Of a stretch of 64,000 bases of DNA, positions 41,672 through 51,801 are shown piece by piece (the stretch's first letter is position 1; every line of letters starts with the position of its first letter). This DNA comes from Gracilariopsis chorda (lineage: Eukaryota; Rhodophyta; Florideophyceae; Gracilariales; Gracilariaceae): the NCBI GenBank assembly GCA_003194525.1, contig NBIV01000001.1, forward strand, positions 992,001-1,056,000. Reading direction: 5' to 3'. The translations under genes and the position numbers were made by a program. Under the pieces are notes generated by a model. That model saw only the letters and a program-made list of their open reading frames with translations. It searched no databases and had not been told where the DNA came from.

Positions 41672-42740
41672 ATGCTGATCAAGGAATACCGCATTCCATT
41701 TCCAGCCACACTGGAGGAGTACCGAATAGGTATGTTGTTGCGAATTTTGTAATGATTGGAAAGCAAACACGGTGAGCTAAACTGTGAAAGCGTTTATGTG
41801 ATACAGGAATGCTGTACATGGTTGCAAGAGCGACGGAAGAAGAAAACCGGCGATCGAATGGACAGCCAACTGTTCAGCTTGTGACGAGAAGGAGTTTCGA
41901 GGACAAAAAACGCGGAATCAAGGGCATATACACGGAAAAATATGTACATACACGGAACTTTCTGCCGTCGTTCATGAAGGTGTTTCTGGCGGAGCAGAAA
42001 TGCATTCTAGTCGAAAAGGTTGGTTGCACAGCGCTGAGCGTGTTTGTTTGGGAGAGATAGCGGCGCTTTTGTGAGCAAGAAACTGACAGATGGAGTGTGA
42101 TTAGGCGTGGAATGCTTTCCCAGATTACTGTTTGACTACTTATGAGAATCATCTGCTGGGGAGGTCGTTTCATCTGAGTGTCGAAAGCCGTTATATTGGT
42201 AATGACAGAGGATGCGTGGAAAACGCACTCAAGTTGTCAGAAGAGGAGCTGGCGCACCGCGAGGTGGTGGACTTGAACATCGCAAGCGAAGAGCACTTGA
42301 AGATGACGGCGGAGACGAACGTGGCAAAGTTCGAAAGCAGAGTGAGCAAGCGGTCACGGTTAGACGCACAGGGCGAGTGGATAGCACAAGGCAGTCCGGT
42401 TATGTGCTGCTACAAAGTTGTGAGATTTGACGTGTCAGCAAAGGGGATGCCGGCACGTCGCATAGAACAGTGGGGGCATCGAAACGCAATGCAGGCGGCG
42501 TTTGTGCACTACAACCGCCAGGTGCTTTGTTGGATGGACCAGTGGTACGGGCTGGACATCAGCGCGGTGGACGGGCTGTGCGGGAAGAGGGGCGAGCTGG
42601 GCGCCATTTCGGAACGCAAACACGGACTTCGACCGCGCATCGAGGCGGCGGCCACCGTGCTGGCGACGGAACTGGCCGCGGAAAGCACCGCCGGCCTGGC
42701 CTTCTTCTTCGCCGATCAGACCAACCCGTTCATCACCTGA
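41672..42740 (+). CDS. Phosphatidylinositol transfer protein (PITP), 3 exons
   Basis: Moves phosphatidylinositol/phosphatidylcholine between membranes. Exons 41672-41729, 41807-42018 and 42105-42740; introns of 77 bp (gtatgt...tacag) and 86 bp (gttggt...attag, with a ctgac branch-like motif). Joined protein is 301 aa. Landmarks of the StART-like PITP fold: IKEYRIPFPATLEEYRIGMLYMVAR at the N-terminus (here spanning exon 1/2), EKAWNAFPDYCLTTYEN across the second join, then DLNIAS, AKFES, GSPVMCCYKVVRFD and the signature helix FVHYNRQVLCWMDQWYGL. Length is near that of animal PITP-alpha (about 270). No membrane anchor, so cytosolic. Confidence 0.92.
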
Positions 42741-43250
42741 CCACCGCCACCTGTACACGTTGTCCACTACTTGACAACAGTTCATGACACCATGTCATCG
42801 CTGTACAAGTGGCGCGCGAAACGAACGGCTGACAGTGGCGCTCAGGTGAACACCACAGGCCACACGATGGCGCGCGCTCCACGCACACTGTGTAACAAAG
42901 CCGCACGCATGACATCCACTGTAAACCGGTGCAACCGCGGGCACCGGCCCCCATCGGCGTGTCCAAAAGTGCATGTCATTACAGGCACATCCGTTTCGTT
43001 CACCGTTTCACGCCTTTTCTTATTTTGAAAGCTGCGCTCAAATTCCAGCCATTGCTCGCGCTGGCCGGCCCGTTCAATTTTCCTGACATTCGCCCCTACC
43101 GCCCCGCCTCAACTTTTATATCCCACGCTCCAGCCCCCGCACTCTCTGCAGTTCGCCACCCCTCAACCCTACTTTGCGTCTACCTGCGTTTTAACTCGCC
43201 TTTCGGTCTGTCTGCGTTAGCACTGCATATTCTCTACCCCCTCCTGAACA
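42741..43250. other. Promoter spacer of the ADF gene
   Basis: No gene. The last 140 bp are pyrimidine-rich with a TATA-like box (listed). Confidence 0.45.
43115..43121 (+). promoter_or_regulatory. TATA-like box for the ADF/cofilin gene
   Basis: The sequence tttatat lies 130 bp before the ATG at 43251, followed by a C/T-rich leader typical of highly expressed genes in this window. Motif match only. Confidence 0.4.
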
Positions 43251-43786
43251 ATGGCCAGTGGAATCGCCGTCTCAGACAAGTGTATAGATGCGTATACCGC
43301 GTTGAGGAAGAGCGAGTATTCGCGCGTCATCTTGAAAATCACCGACGCCGCCGATCTGATAGAGCTTGAAAGCACTCATCTTCGGTCTGCTAAGGAGCCT
43401 GAGGAGGACTGGAAGGACTTTGTCAAGAGCCTTCCCGAGGACAGTGCCCGCTATATCATCAGTGACTTCACCGTCAAGGAAACACCTACCGTCTCCAAAG
43501 CCAAGATCTTAGTGCTCTTGTGGAACCCCGATGGCGCTCCCATCCGCTCCAAGCTGTACGTCTGCATCCCGTCATACCTTCCCCTCTTCCCCCTCCCCGT
43601 TCGCTCACTCCTAACTCCCTCCCTCCCTCCCTCCCTCCCTCGACTGCGTCTCAATCCATTCTTGATAGCCTTTACGCCGCATCTGTGGAAGCTCTCACCG
43701 CCAAGGTACAACCGCAAAAGTACATCCAGGCTACCGACACAGACGATATTGAATACTCAGTCGTGAAAAATGCACTTTTCAAGTAA
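43251..43786 (+). CDS. ADF/cofilin (actin-depolymerising factor), 2 exons
   Basis: Binds actin monomers and filaments and speeds filament turnover. Exon 1 is 43251-43555, the intron is 43556-43668 (gtacgt...gatag, 113 bp, containing a CCCT repeat) and exon 2 is 43669-43786, giving 140 aa. Landmarks: MASGIAVSDKCIDAYTALR (N-terminal regulatory serine region), YIISDFTV, KILVLLWNPDGAPIRSKLLYAAS (the ADF long helix lead-in; the join is inside the Leu-Leu pair), and IQATDTDDIEYSVV near the C-terminus. All are at the usual ADF positions. Confidence 0.95.
43616..43640 (+). repeat. CCCT microsatellite in ADF intron
   Basis: About six tandem ccct units inside the intron of the ADF gene; it may serve as an extended polypyrimidine tract for splicing. 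Confidence 0.8.
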
Positions 43787-44117
43787 GCCATCTCTGCCCT
43801 CCAGGATGCAACATCCATTCGCTCCAGTCGCCTCCGCTTAGAGCTTGACCCTGGTCCACCGCATCGTGAACTCGTAACTGCCTTATAGCTATCATCGCCC
43901 GCCGTATCTTAACACAGCGCTACTCAGAACGGCTGTCGTTTCACACACCAGCTTTCCCGGTTGCCCCAGTTCTACCCGTAGTTTCCTGCACCATCGCCGG
44001 GTCTTTTTGGGTTTTCGATAGCCTTATTTAGGTTGCCGAACTATCTTTTCGATCACCTAAACCTGTGAAACTTGCCTGTCTGCAGTGCGCTGTTCTACAT
44101 TTGCCTTTCTCTAGTCT
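43787..44117. other. 3' region between convergent ADF and fibrillin-like genes
   Basis: Holds the 3' UTRs of both genes; no other feature seen. Confidence 0.5.
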
Positions 44118-45194
44118 TTAATTGTCATGTGTATCTTGCTCATGTGCACTTGTCCGCTTCTTTGCCGCTGGTGCTCTCTGCGATGGATCGGGATCGTCTG
44201 CCGTCGTGCCGTTCCTACCGAGCACGTAGGTCATACATAAGACAAGTAATAACATGGCTGCTCGCATGACCCATGTACTCTTCCATACCACTATAATTGT
44301 CAGTACAGCTATCAATGGCAGCAATACAGCTGGAAGCGGCTTGACGTCAAACACATGTTTCCATTCCTGAGCCATCATGGAGTCGGCAAGACCCCCACTG
44401 GTGAAGACAAACAAACTCCCCCGCCCGCCCACACCTACTCGCACACGATCATCCAGATAAGTAGTAGTCAACTGCACTGTGGTCTTTGGCCCATACTCGA
44501 ACACAGCATTTGCCAGCCGTAAGCGCGGTGGTTCAAAATTGACCTCAATCTTGCCTGTATCTGGTTCCAGACTCTGTAGGGTTCCTTTTAAAGAGACGCA
44601 TCCGTTTAGGAAACCGAGCAATCGGAAGCACACCAAGTTGATGACGATGTTCGGTGATAGCACATGCTGGAACAGACCACGCGTCGGAAAGAACAACCTT
44701 CCGAGTGTGGAACGAAACCGTCCACCTGCGGGAGCACCCGTTTGTGCGGACGATGACGACGTGTACGCAACTGTATAATTGTTGAAAATGCGTGTATCAA
44801 CCATTGGATTGGTGCGATACTTTCCTATGCCGCATAAGGCGAGAATGTTACGGTCTATCTTGGCGCGCGTTTGTTGGGGCATTGATGCGCCGAAATCAGT
44901 GTTTTCGATGGCTTGTAGAACTTCATCGACGAGAGTTGAGGCTTGTGGAGGGGAGGATGGAGAGTTTATTGCGCGAATTGTTTGATGACGGTTCGTTTGG
45001 GAGCTGCGCGTTTTGCGCAGGCGTTTGCACTGGTTTGATAGCGAAGGTGTGGAGGTTGAGCTGGGGAAGATGGAGAGGGGAGTGATGAAGGCAGTCATGT
45101 TGCGGCGAGAATGGTTGATGGCGGTTTTTGCCGTTGGTTCCAGTCGGTAGGGGCTGAAGATGGTTAGCCTTCTATCATACCCTTGCAGCATCAT
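44118..45194 (-). CDS. Plastid lipid-associated protein (PAP/fibrillin)-like, membrane-anchored
   Basis: Fibrillins bind hydrophobic molecules in plastoglobules and thylakoids. Single exon, 358 aa from 45194; the ATG at 45098 (326 aa) begins a good plastid transit peptide (MTAFITPLSIFPSSTSTPSL) and may be the real start. Residues 80-265 carry PAP-type features: an N-terminal helix (LVDEVLQAIENTDFG), YTSSSSAQTGAPAGG, LVCFRLLGFLNGCVSLKGTL and DDRVRVGVGGRGSLFVF, the conserved fibrillin C-terminal strand pair. Unusually, two transmembrane helices follow (PLPAVLLPLIAVLTIIVVWK and AAMLLLVLCMTYVL), so the protein would be membrane-anchored, with a charged soluble tail. Confidence 0.75.
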   Translation of the reverse strand: MMLQGYDRRLTIFSPYRLEPTAKTAINHSRRNMTAFITPLSIFPSSTSTPSLSNQCKRLRKTRSSQTNRHQTIRAINSPSSPPQASTLVDEVLQAIENTDFGASMPQQTRAKIDRNILALCGIGKYRTNPMVDTRIFNNYTVAYTSSSSAQTGAPAGGRFRSTLGRLFFPTRGLFQHVLSPNIVINLVCFRLLGFLNGCVSLKGTLQSLEPDTGKIEVNFEPPRLRLANAVFEYGPKTTVQLTTTYLDDRVRVGVGGRGSLFVFTSGGLADSMMAQEWKHVFDVKPLPAVLLPLIAVLTIIVVWKSTWVMRAAMLLLVLCMTYVLGRNGTTADDPDPSQRAPAAKKRTSAHEQDTHDN

Positions 45195-45575
45195 CTTGGG
45201 AGAAGAACTTTGTCCTACTCCTGTGTGAGCGACATCCCCATGATGATGTGTAGTATACGTGTACGTGAAACCTGGCGAACCTGGCGCTCTTCAAAGATCT
45301 CGCCGTGCGGAACTAACGCTGAGCGAGCTAAAACTCACACGCTGTCCTAAAAACCTAATTTAATAATCAACGACACGCCGTACACGAAGAATCGTGGCCA
45401 CTATGCAAATGGCGACGTGCAGCACAGCGCCGGGACGCGACGCATGTTATCGCCGCCGTCGGACCCACCCCAGCCCTGGGCGCTCGCGCCATTGTTCACC
45501 CGCGCATCCATCCAACCCCGATTTTCGTCACCGCCCCGTCTCGTCCCTTTCCCCTTCCCCCACCGAGAAATCAAG
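45195..45575. promoter_or_regulatory. Head-to-head promoter region, fibrillin-like (-) and eS19 (+)
   Basis: 381-bp divergent spacer; the side near eS19 is a C/T-rich leader (ccccttccccc), as is common for ribosomal protein genes. No clear TATA box. Confidence 0.45.
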
Positions 45576-46155
45576 ATGGCCGCCAACGGCTGTACTGTAA
45601 AAGACGTTCCCGCCGCAGAATTTATCACCACCTATGCAGCATACCTCAAACGAGTAGGTCTGGTAGAGCTGCCGCCGTGGGTCGACACCGTCAAGACTGC
45701 CCCCAGCAAGGAACTCGCCCCCTACGACCAGGACTGGTTGTACATCAGGATCGGTACGTGTTTCTTTCTTTCTACCCTCATCGCGCCCCCAAATCCGCTC
45801 AGAGCACATGCTCTGCAAGTGCCATTGGCGCGTCCGGCCTATCGCTATATGAGGAGCACCACCCCGCTCTCAGTTTCTGACCCGCTTTCATGCAGCGTCT
45901 ATTGCGAGAAAGATCTACATCCGCGGAGGAATCGGAACGGGCGAATTCAGGAAGATTTACGGCACCCGTCAGCGTCGCGGAATGAAACCGTCCCGTTCTT
46001 CAAAAGCTGCGGGCGGATTGATCCGAAATGCCTTGCAACAACTGGAGCGACTTGGAGTTATCGAGAAGGATCCGAGAGGCGGTCGACGACTCACTACCAA
46101 GGGTCAGGCCGAAATGGATACGCAAGCCGCCCAGTGTCTCAGCTTAAACGCGTAA
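45576..46155 (+). CDS. RPS19: Ribosomal protein eS19, 2 exons
   Basis: Component of the 40S ribosomal subunit head. Exon 1 is 45576-45753, the intron is 45754-45895 (gtacgt...tgcag, 142 bp, phase 1) and exon 2 is 45896-46155, giving 145 aa. Landmarks: [31 protein letters not shown], the join [25 protein letters not shown] and [20 protein letters not shown], all standard for eS19. Confidence 0.97.
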
Positions 46156-46593
46156 ATGCTCTCTGTACCGCGTTGACATGTTGCGTCACTACACTATTTC
46201 ACAATCTACGTCGTTGTCGCCTTGGAGACGTGGTAAAGATTAACTCCGCGCTTCTTGAAGTCTGTAGTGTTGTTGTCCCTACGTTCTTATCTCTCAATTG
46301 CTGCAATTCGCGATGCATGCGCTTCGTTCTTGTACATGTCTCAATTGTTTTATATCAACACGTTCGACAATACGTCCTTTCATTAGAAATCATTTGTACT
46401 CTAGTTTACAGGTGCGCGATTTTATATACAATGTGGTCATCAGTCACCAGCAAGTTATGTCTGCCATCCAAACAGCAGATGCTTGTCCAAAAACCGCACC
46501 ACATTCAGTACAACACTACTAATCAAAACAAAATAGAATCCTAGCGTTGCAGCTTCAACGCCAGTGCGCTCCATTGTCGTCGCTACCTGCGTA
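46156..46593. other. 3' region between convergent eS19 and kinase genes
   Basis: Holds both 3' UTRs; nothing else recognised. Confidence 0.5.
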
Positions 46594-47763
46594 CTAGGAG
46601 TTCTTTTCGCGAAACCATCGATGGCCAAGAGCTTGTTTGGCAGTAAGTCTCTGCTTTTCGTCCACATTCAACAGACCTCTTACCAAATCTTTAGCAGCTG
46701 CAGAGCACTGTGGTATCGCATTTTCAAAGCCAAAGTCGCCCTTCTTGGCGTGAACAATGATTTCTGACGGCGACTTGCCTCGAAATGGCATTATACCGCC
46801 GCTGAGTAGCATATACAAAATCACTCCACAAGACCATATGTCAACAGCCGTACCGTATCGCGCTGCAAAAATTTCGGGCGCTACAAAGCCTGGACTTCCG
46901 ACTGCACTTGTATATACGCCATGCTCATCGCTTGGGTAGCACGGTTGTCGACCATTCTCCGCTACAAAGTTGGAAAGTCCGAAATCACTCAGCTTGACTG
47001 TTGCTTCCAGTGGATTCGCAGAGGTGAGCAAGCAATTGTCGGGTTTCAAATCGCGATGAACTGTGTTCATGTCATGCAAATACTCTACGCCGCATAGAAT
47101 GTCAAGCATGAGACGACGCGCAGTAGATTCTGGCATGGGAGTTTTGGTGTCGGAGATAATGTCAGATAAGGTACCGCCCTGAATATACTCCATGACGATT
47201 CGGGTTCTGAGTCGATTATCAAATACGTCGAAGCATTGTACAATGTTTGGATGAGACAAGGTCTGCATGATTTTCACTTCGCGCTCATAGTACTTGCGTT
47301 CTGATGGCGGGGCGTTGCTCTTCTCTATAAGTTTGATGGCGACTTGTTCGCGCGTGTGCAGATCATTTCCAAGAACGACGCGTGCAAAAGCGCCCTTGCT
47401 GATTAGTCGATCCATGGTGTAGTGCATTTCGAGGACGGATTTGCTGGCTCTGACCAACCAGGCGCTCCATCTGGCGAAGGACTTGTCGTCAAGTGCTGAC
47501 AACAGCATGACACGTCGTTTCCTTCTCTGACTGTCGAGAATGTAAATTGCGAGTTTGCGATCATCTGCATTTGTTTCGATGACGTTACCGGCTATGTCAA
47601 AGGACCATATGACCTCGCCGTAAGGGCCTTTCGCTAGGCTGAGTCGGGTACCTTCAAGACGGGCGTAGCGAACGGCCTTAATGGGGATGAAAGCCAGTGG
47701 TCGCGAATCTTGACGAAGATATCCTGCTCGAAGTCCGACGATTCCATAGCGCAGATGTGACAT
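46594..47763 (-). CDS. PH-domain Ser/Thr protein kinase (CAMK-like)
   Basis: Single exon, 389 aa. Residues 1-105 look like a pleckstrin-homology domain (GYLRQDS...; KLAIYILDSQRRKRRVMLLSALDDKSFARWSAWL, the C-terminal helix with its invariant Trp). The kinase domain is at about 115-387: glycine loop ISKGAFARVV, VAIKLIEK (Lys), HRDLKPDN (catalytic loop), DFGLSNF, APE within GFVAPEIF, DIWSCGVILYMLLSGGIMPF. The loop and helix patterns are of CAMK/AMPK style. A PH domain in front suggests recruitment to phosphoinositide membranes. Kinase certain; PH assignment likely. Confidence 0.92.
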   Translation of the reverse strand: MSHLRYGIVGLRAGYLRQDSRPLAFIPIKAVRYARLEGTRLSLAKGPYGEVIWSFDIAGNVIETNADDRKLAIYILDSQRRKRRVMLLSALDDKSFARWSAWLVRASKSVLEMHYTMDRLISKGAFARVVLGNDLHTREQVAIKLIEKSNAPPSERKYYEREVKIMQTLSHPNIVQCFDVFDNRLRTRIVMEYIQGGTLSDIISDTKTPMPESTARRLMLDILCGVEYLHDMNTVHRDLKPDNCLLTSANPLEATVKLSDFGLSNFVAENGRQPCYPSDEHGVYTSAVGSPGFVAPEIFAARYGTAVDIWSCGVILYMLLSGGIMPFRGKSPSEIIVHAKKGDFGFENAIPQCSAAAKDLVRGLLNVDEKQRLTAKQALGHRWFREKNS

Positions 47764-48280
47764 GGAGAGAAGAGTCGGACGAAGCGTTCATTCGTGAGAG
47801 GGGAGCGGGGTGTATATGGGGTGTGGAAGGGCTAGGGCTTTTGTGAGAGCAGTTTGAAAGTGAATTAAGGGTGGCGGGCTGGTTCGTTGGGAGGGGGGAA
47901 AGAAGGGAGGGTGACGGAGTTGGGGTTGGGGCCAATTGCTGGCTAGTGGAGAATGTGGTGGCGCGTTACGAGGGGCGAGGCTGTGCATCGATGAGCAGCA
48001 CGCAAGCAATGCGCGCATTTCGGGTCATAACTGCACACAGCGAAGTGCGGCAGTTGGGTAAAAAAAAAAAGCACGGCACCTGTGCGGAGCACCGCTGCTA
48101 CGCTATGACCATAGAGTTGTATCATACGAGTTGTATGTGTGAGCTGGCGGCGCGCGTGCCAGCGTTGCCGCCGCTGCTCCGGCGGTGAGCAGCGTTCGTT
48201 GTTCTTCGTGCTGGCGGCGGGTCGTGGCGCACTGCGTTTCGTTTGGTGTTGCGTCGCATTCCGCTTTCGTTTGGGTCGAG
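47764..48280. promoter_or_regulatory. Head-to-head promoter region, kinase (-) and OB-fold gene (+)
   Basis: 517-bp divergent spacer. It contains a short A11 run at about 48061-48071 and G-rich/C-rich stretches; no definite TATA box. Confidence 0.4.
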
Positions 48281-48881
48281 ATGACGACGCCGCGCCATAA
48301 GCTCCCTGTCTGTGAGTCGTGCTCTTTCTGCTTCTGTGACGCCTCCACGCCTTCCCCCGCTATGCAGCCTCGCTGACCGTCCTCCTTCTTGTGCGCAGAC
48401 CTCAAGCTTAACCAGATGGCGCCCAATACACACGGCCACAACATTGTGGTCCAGGTCGTCAACAAGAAAACAACAGTAGATAAGACAGATGCGAACGGCC
48501 GCCGAGTACGCCAACAACAGGTGCTCGTCGCCGATGACACTGGCGCAATGTATCTCAACGCTCATAATGGTCAGTTGCACCTACCCCCGCCGAATGCATT
48601 GCGCACACCAGCGTTTCATGCGTCCGCTTTGATTGCGTTTGAGTTGTTTCTGACATGCATTCTTTTCTTACACTGGAGCAGTCATTTGTGATAAGCTTAC
48701 TGAAGGGAAAGTGGTCGAGTTACACGATGTGCGTGTCAAACTGTTCAACAATTGCATGCGACTTACCATGGATAAGTGGGCTTCCGTTAATGAAACCTTC
48801 AAGGCAATACCGCAGAAAGTCCAGACCGACCCCAACTTCTCGCACGTCGTCTATCAGCAGTTGTGCAAGTCGCATTCGTAG
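48281..48881 (+). CDS. SOSS-B/NABP-like single-stranded DNA-binding OB-fold protein, 3 exons
   Basis: Homologous in layout to SOSS-B (hSSB1) and its plant relatives, which bind ssDNA/RNA in repair or RNA processing. Exons 48281-48311, 48399-48569 and 48682-48881 (introns 87 and 112 bp; gtgagt...gcgcag, gtcagt...gagcag) give 133 aa. Landmarks: MTTPRHKLPVYLKLNQM (the join in Tyr), APNTHGHNIVVQVVNKK, VLVADDTGAMYLNAHN, then VICDKLTEGKVVELHDVRVKLFNNCMRLTMDKWASV, the OB-fold strands with the (R/K)LT-(M/V)DKW motif of plant homologues. Joins are in phase. Confidence 0.82.
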
Positions 48882-49609
48882 CTGCATCTTCACATTGAGC
48901 TCTTTATCATGAAAAGAAAGAGCCGCTTCGAGATATACACACGCGATGCGTCCGCTTGTCGCTCCGTCATGTCTATACGATCACTTACACTTGTCTCGTG
49001 CTTGTGCTCTTAGCTCTGCGTTTTTTTCAAGCCGCTCACACTGCGTTGATGCGCTTCCTTCCAAGCTTGGTAAATGCATGTCCTCGAACACTAGTCTCGT
49101 CACATGTTGCTGTCGGCTGCTTCCTTCCTCCAGTCTTACGTATTCTCGTTGCGCTTGCATGATGCATCCGTGATGCTGCGTAACACGACATGGCACATCT
49201 TCCCCGCCAACAAATTCGTCATCGAAAAAAGCACATTAAAAGGTAAATACTGTACACTTCGTATCACTATTACAGGGGGTGTATATCTACCAACGGTATC
49301 GACGATACACAGGTGACGCGCCATGCACATCTCAGCTCGCACTTCTATCCAAGAGAACCCCTGCCAAAGCAACATCGTAAAGTTGGCTGCATTTATCATC
49401 GTTGCCTCGTAACTGCGCTCACCAGCGTATCATATGCCTGAAATCCTTCGTGACTCACAAATTGTGGGCAATATGCTCTTCAGCCGCCTGCCAATTGATT
49501 TCAACAGACGACATTGATCATCAAGCATAGTCGTCAGCCCGAGAGAGGTCCCACCTCGCTCTCCGCAAACGTCTTCGCTCAATACTTGCTGTTTGTTCCA
49601 CCCATTGCA
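48882..49609. other. Spacer, 3' UTR of OB gene and promoter of ABC permease
   Basis: No gene seen. Open frames here are short, C/T-rich composition artefacts. Confidence 0.45.
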
Positions 49610-51781
49610 ATGCCTGCATTCGTGAACTATGCCACCTTAAAGCGTTCTGCGTTCACGCCCTCGCATATTTCTGTGTGCCGCACTACAACAGCGAACGGCC
49701 GCCTATCCAGGCTGATCTACCGCAGAAGTCGTCTACGTCATGCCGTTTCTATGAGCGATAAAGGTGAAAGGCAATCCCGAGGCAGATCGGATACTGAGCA
49801 AGCAACGGATGATCAAATACGAGATGAAGAACCGGAAGACACTTTTGTACTTGAAGACGCATATCTCGTAGAAGATGATATGCTCAATGATTCAGATGAT
49901 GACGATAGACGCATCATATGGAACAAGCTTCCTTCGCCACGCGCTCTTTTCAAAACATCTTATATCACAGATCTCGTTATTGTATTTGCTATCGTTGCAA
50001 TTGTCTATGGTCTCGTTCAGACAACAGGCAGATTGTTTTCGTCTGCTCCATACTCCGCCCTGACCATTGAAACATCACTCAACGTGCTGCCTTGGTACGC
50101 TGCGCAATCGCTGACCCGCATGGCTGCAGGTTACGTCGTCTCGCTTATCTTCTCACTCATCTACGCTTACATTGCTTATCGCGTCAAATTCGCAGCAAGA
50201 TTACTGATGCTGGTTATAGATGTTCTACAATCCATCCCGCTGCTATCTTTCTTACCCGGTGTCGTTCTGGGTTTGATCGCCATATTCCCTGGCGCCAGAG
50301 TCGGCGTCGAGCTCGCAGCAGTATTGCTGCTGTTCACCAGCATGGCGTGGAACATGTTACTCGGCTTTTATCAAAGTCTATCATGCATTCCACACGATCT
50401 TCAAGATGTTTCAAATACATTCCGACTGTCGCCATGGAAGCGCTTTTGGGTTCTCGAACTGCCGGCGGGTGCGATCGGCTTAGTTTGGAATTCAATCATA
50501 TCAGTGGCGGGTGGATGGTTCTTCCTGATCTCTATAGAGAGTTTCGAGCTCGGCAACCGTGACTTTAAGCTACCTGGAATTGGTTCATATCTAGCAGTTG
50601 CCGCGGAAACATCCAACTATACAGCCATATTTGCCGGGCTTTTGACGATCGTTGCAATCATTGTGGTCATTGACTTTGTGTTGTGGAGACCACTGATAAC
50701 GTGGTCCACTAAATTCACGTATGGTTCAACGCCGGATGAAAACAAACCGCGCTCTGTTGTGTTGAACGCGCTACAGAAGTCCCCGCTGTTCAGAAGGCTT
50801 CATTCGTCAGTGGTGGCACCGGCTTGGGAAGACTTTGTGAACCTCAACATACGAAACCCCATTACGGGAGAATTAATTGCTACAGATGAGGCAAAGAAAG
50901 CGAAATGGGCCAGAGACACAATTGCTACAAAAGAGATTCCGTACGTGGAAGAAAATGGTGGGGGTTTTGAGATACCATTGTGGCGTTTCTTTACACAAGT
51001 GTTTTCTTCTGCAAGCGAAGTAGTGTCAGGTGTTGCTGGCCGGGCATTACCAGTGCTGGTGTTCACCGCTCTGTCAGTTGGCATTGGTTACGGAGTGTTT
51101 CAAGCCGGTCAACTAGTAAACGCACTGCCGTTAGAGTCGTGGATATCGATTGGTACAGCAGCCGCAGCAACGTTTGGCAGAGTGCTGGCGGCTCTGGGAT
51201 TATCGCTACTATGGACTGTGCCGGCTGGTGTAGCAATTGGACGAAACGCCAAACTATCTGCTACGGTGCAACCAATCGTGCAGATCGCGGCTTCCGTACC
51301 GGCTACAGCGTTGTTTCCGTTCTTACTGCTATTTCTGGCGCGACTCGGTGGGGGTTTGGAAATCGGGTCTGTGGCGTTGATGATGTTGGGCACAATGTGG
51401 TACGTATTGTTCAACGTGATTGCGGGAGCACAGGCAATTCCATCAGAACTGTTTGATGTGGATTCAGTGTACAACAAGGAGGGTGTAGTTAAACGGTGGC
51501 GCAAGCTGATATTACCAGGCATCTTTCCGTACCTGATTACTGGAATTGTTACGGCTGTGGGTGGGGCGTGGAATGCATCAATTGTTTCGGAGTACGTTGT
51601 ATTTCAGGGAGGGGTGCTGAAAACTGATGGGCTGGGAGCACTGATTTCTGAAGCGGCTGCTGGTGGGGATTATGCGCTGTTGCTGGCTGGAACTGTTGTG
51701 ATGAGTTTGTTGGTACTGGTTACGAATAAGTTTGTGTGGGGACCGCTATACAGACTGGCTGAAACGAAATACCGCATGTAA
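49610..51781 (+). CDS. Double-permease ABC transporter membrane protein, NitT/TauT-like, likely plastid-targeted
   Basis: Single exon, 723 aa from the ATG at 49610 (the frame reaches 49514 only with a TTG). Residues 1-50 are Ser/Thr/Arg-rich without acids (MPAFVNYATLKRSAFT...), consistent with a plastid transit peptide, then an acidic linker (55-105). Two tandem BPD_transp_1 permease modules follow, about 110-380 and 470-715, each with five to six transmembrane helices and an EAA-type loop (first GFYQSLSCIPHDLQDVSNTFRLSPWKRFWVLELP; second ALMMLG...FDVDSVYNKEGVVKRWRKLILPG). The loop style (LP.G...L) is that of bacterial NitT/TauT (nitrate, taurine, aliphatic sulfonate, ThiXY-like) importers. 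Two fused permeases are known in some bacterial operons; a nuclear, eukaryotic form is remarkable. Substrate and ATPase partner are not in this window. Confidence 0.88.
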   Translation: MPAFVNYATLKRSAFTPSHISVCRTTTANGRLSRLIYRRSRLRHAVSMSDKGERQSRGRSDTEQATDDQIRDEEPEDTFVLEDAYLVEDDMLNDSDDDDRRIIWNKLPSPRALFKTSYITDLVIVFAIVAIVYGLVQTTGRLFSSAPYSALTIETSLNVLPWYAAQSLTRMAAGYVVSLIFSLIYAYIAYRVKFAARLLMLVIDVLQSIPLLSFLPGVVLGLIAIFPGARVGVELAAVLLLFTSMAWNMLLGFYQSLSCIPHDLQDVSNTFRLSPWKRFWVLELPAGAIGLVWNSIISVAGGWFFLISIESFELGNRDFKLPGIGSYLAVAAETSNYTAIFAGLLTIVAIIVVIDFVLWRPLITWSTKFTYGSTPDENKPRSVVLNALQKSPLFRRLHSSVVAPAWEDFVNLNIRNPITGELIATDEAKKAKWARDTIATKEIPYVEENGGGFEIPLWRFFTQVFSSASEVVSGVAGRALPVLVFTALSVGIGYGVFQAGQLVNALPLESWISIGTAAAATFGRVLAALGLSLLWTVPAGVAIGRNAKLSATVQPIVQIAASVPATALFPFLLLFLARLGGGLEIGSVALMMLGTMWYVLFNVIAGAQAIPSELFDVDSVYNKEGVVKRWRKLILPGIFPYLITGIVTAVGGAWNASIVSEYVVFQGGVLKTDGLGALISEAAAGGDYALLLAGTVVMSLLVLVTNKFVWGPLYRLAETKYRM

Positions 51782-51801
51782 AGTTGGAGGTAGGATTGGT
51801 T

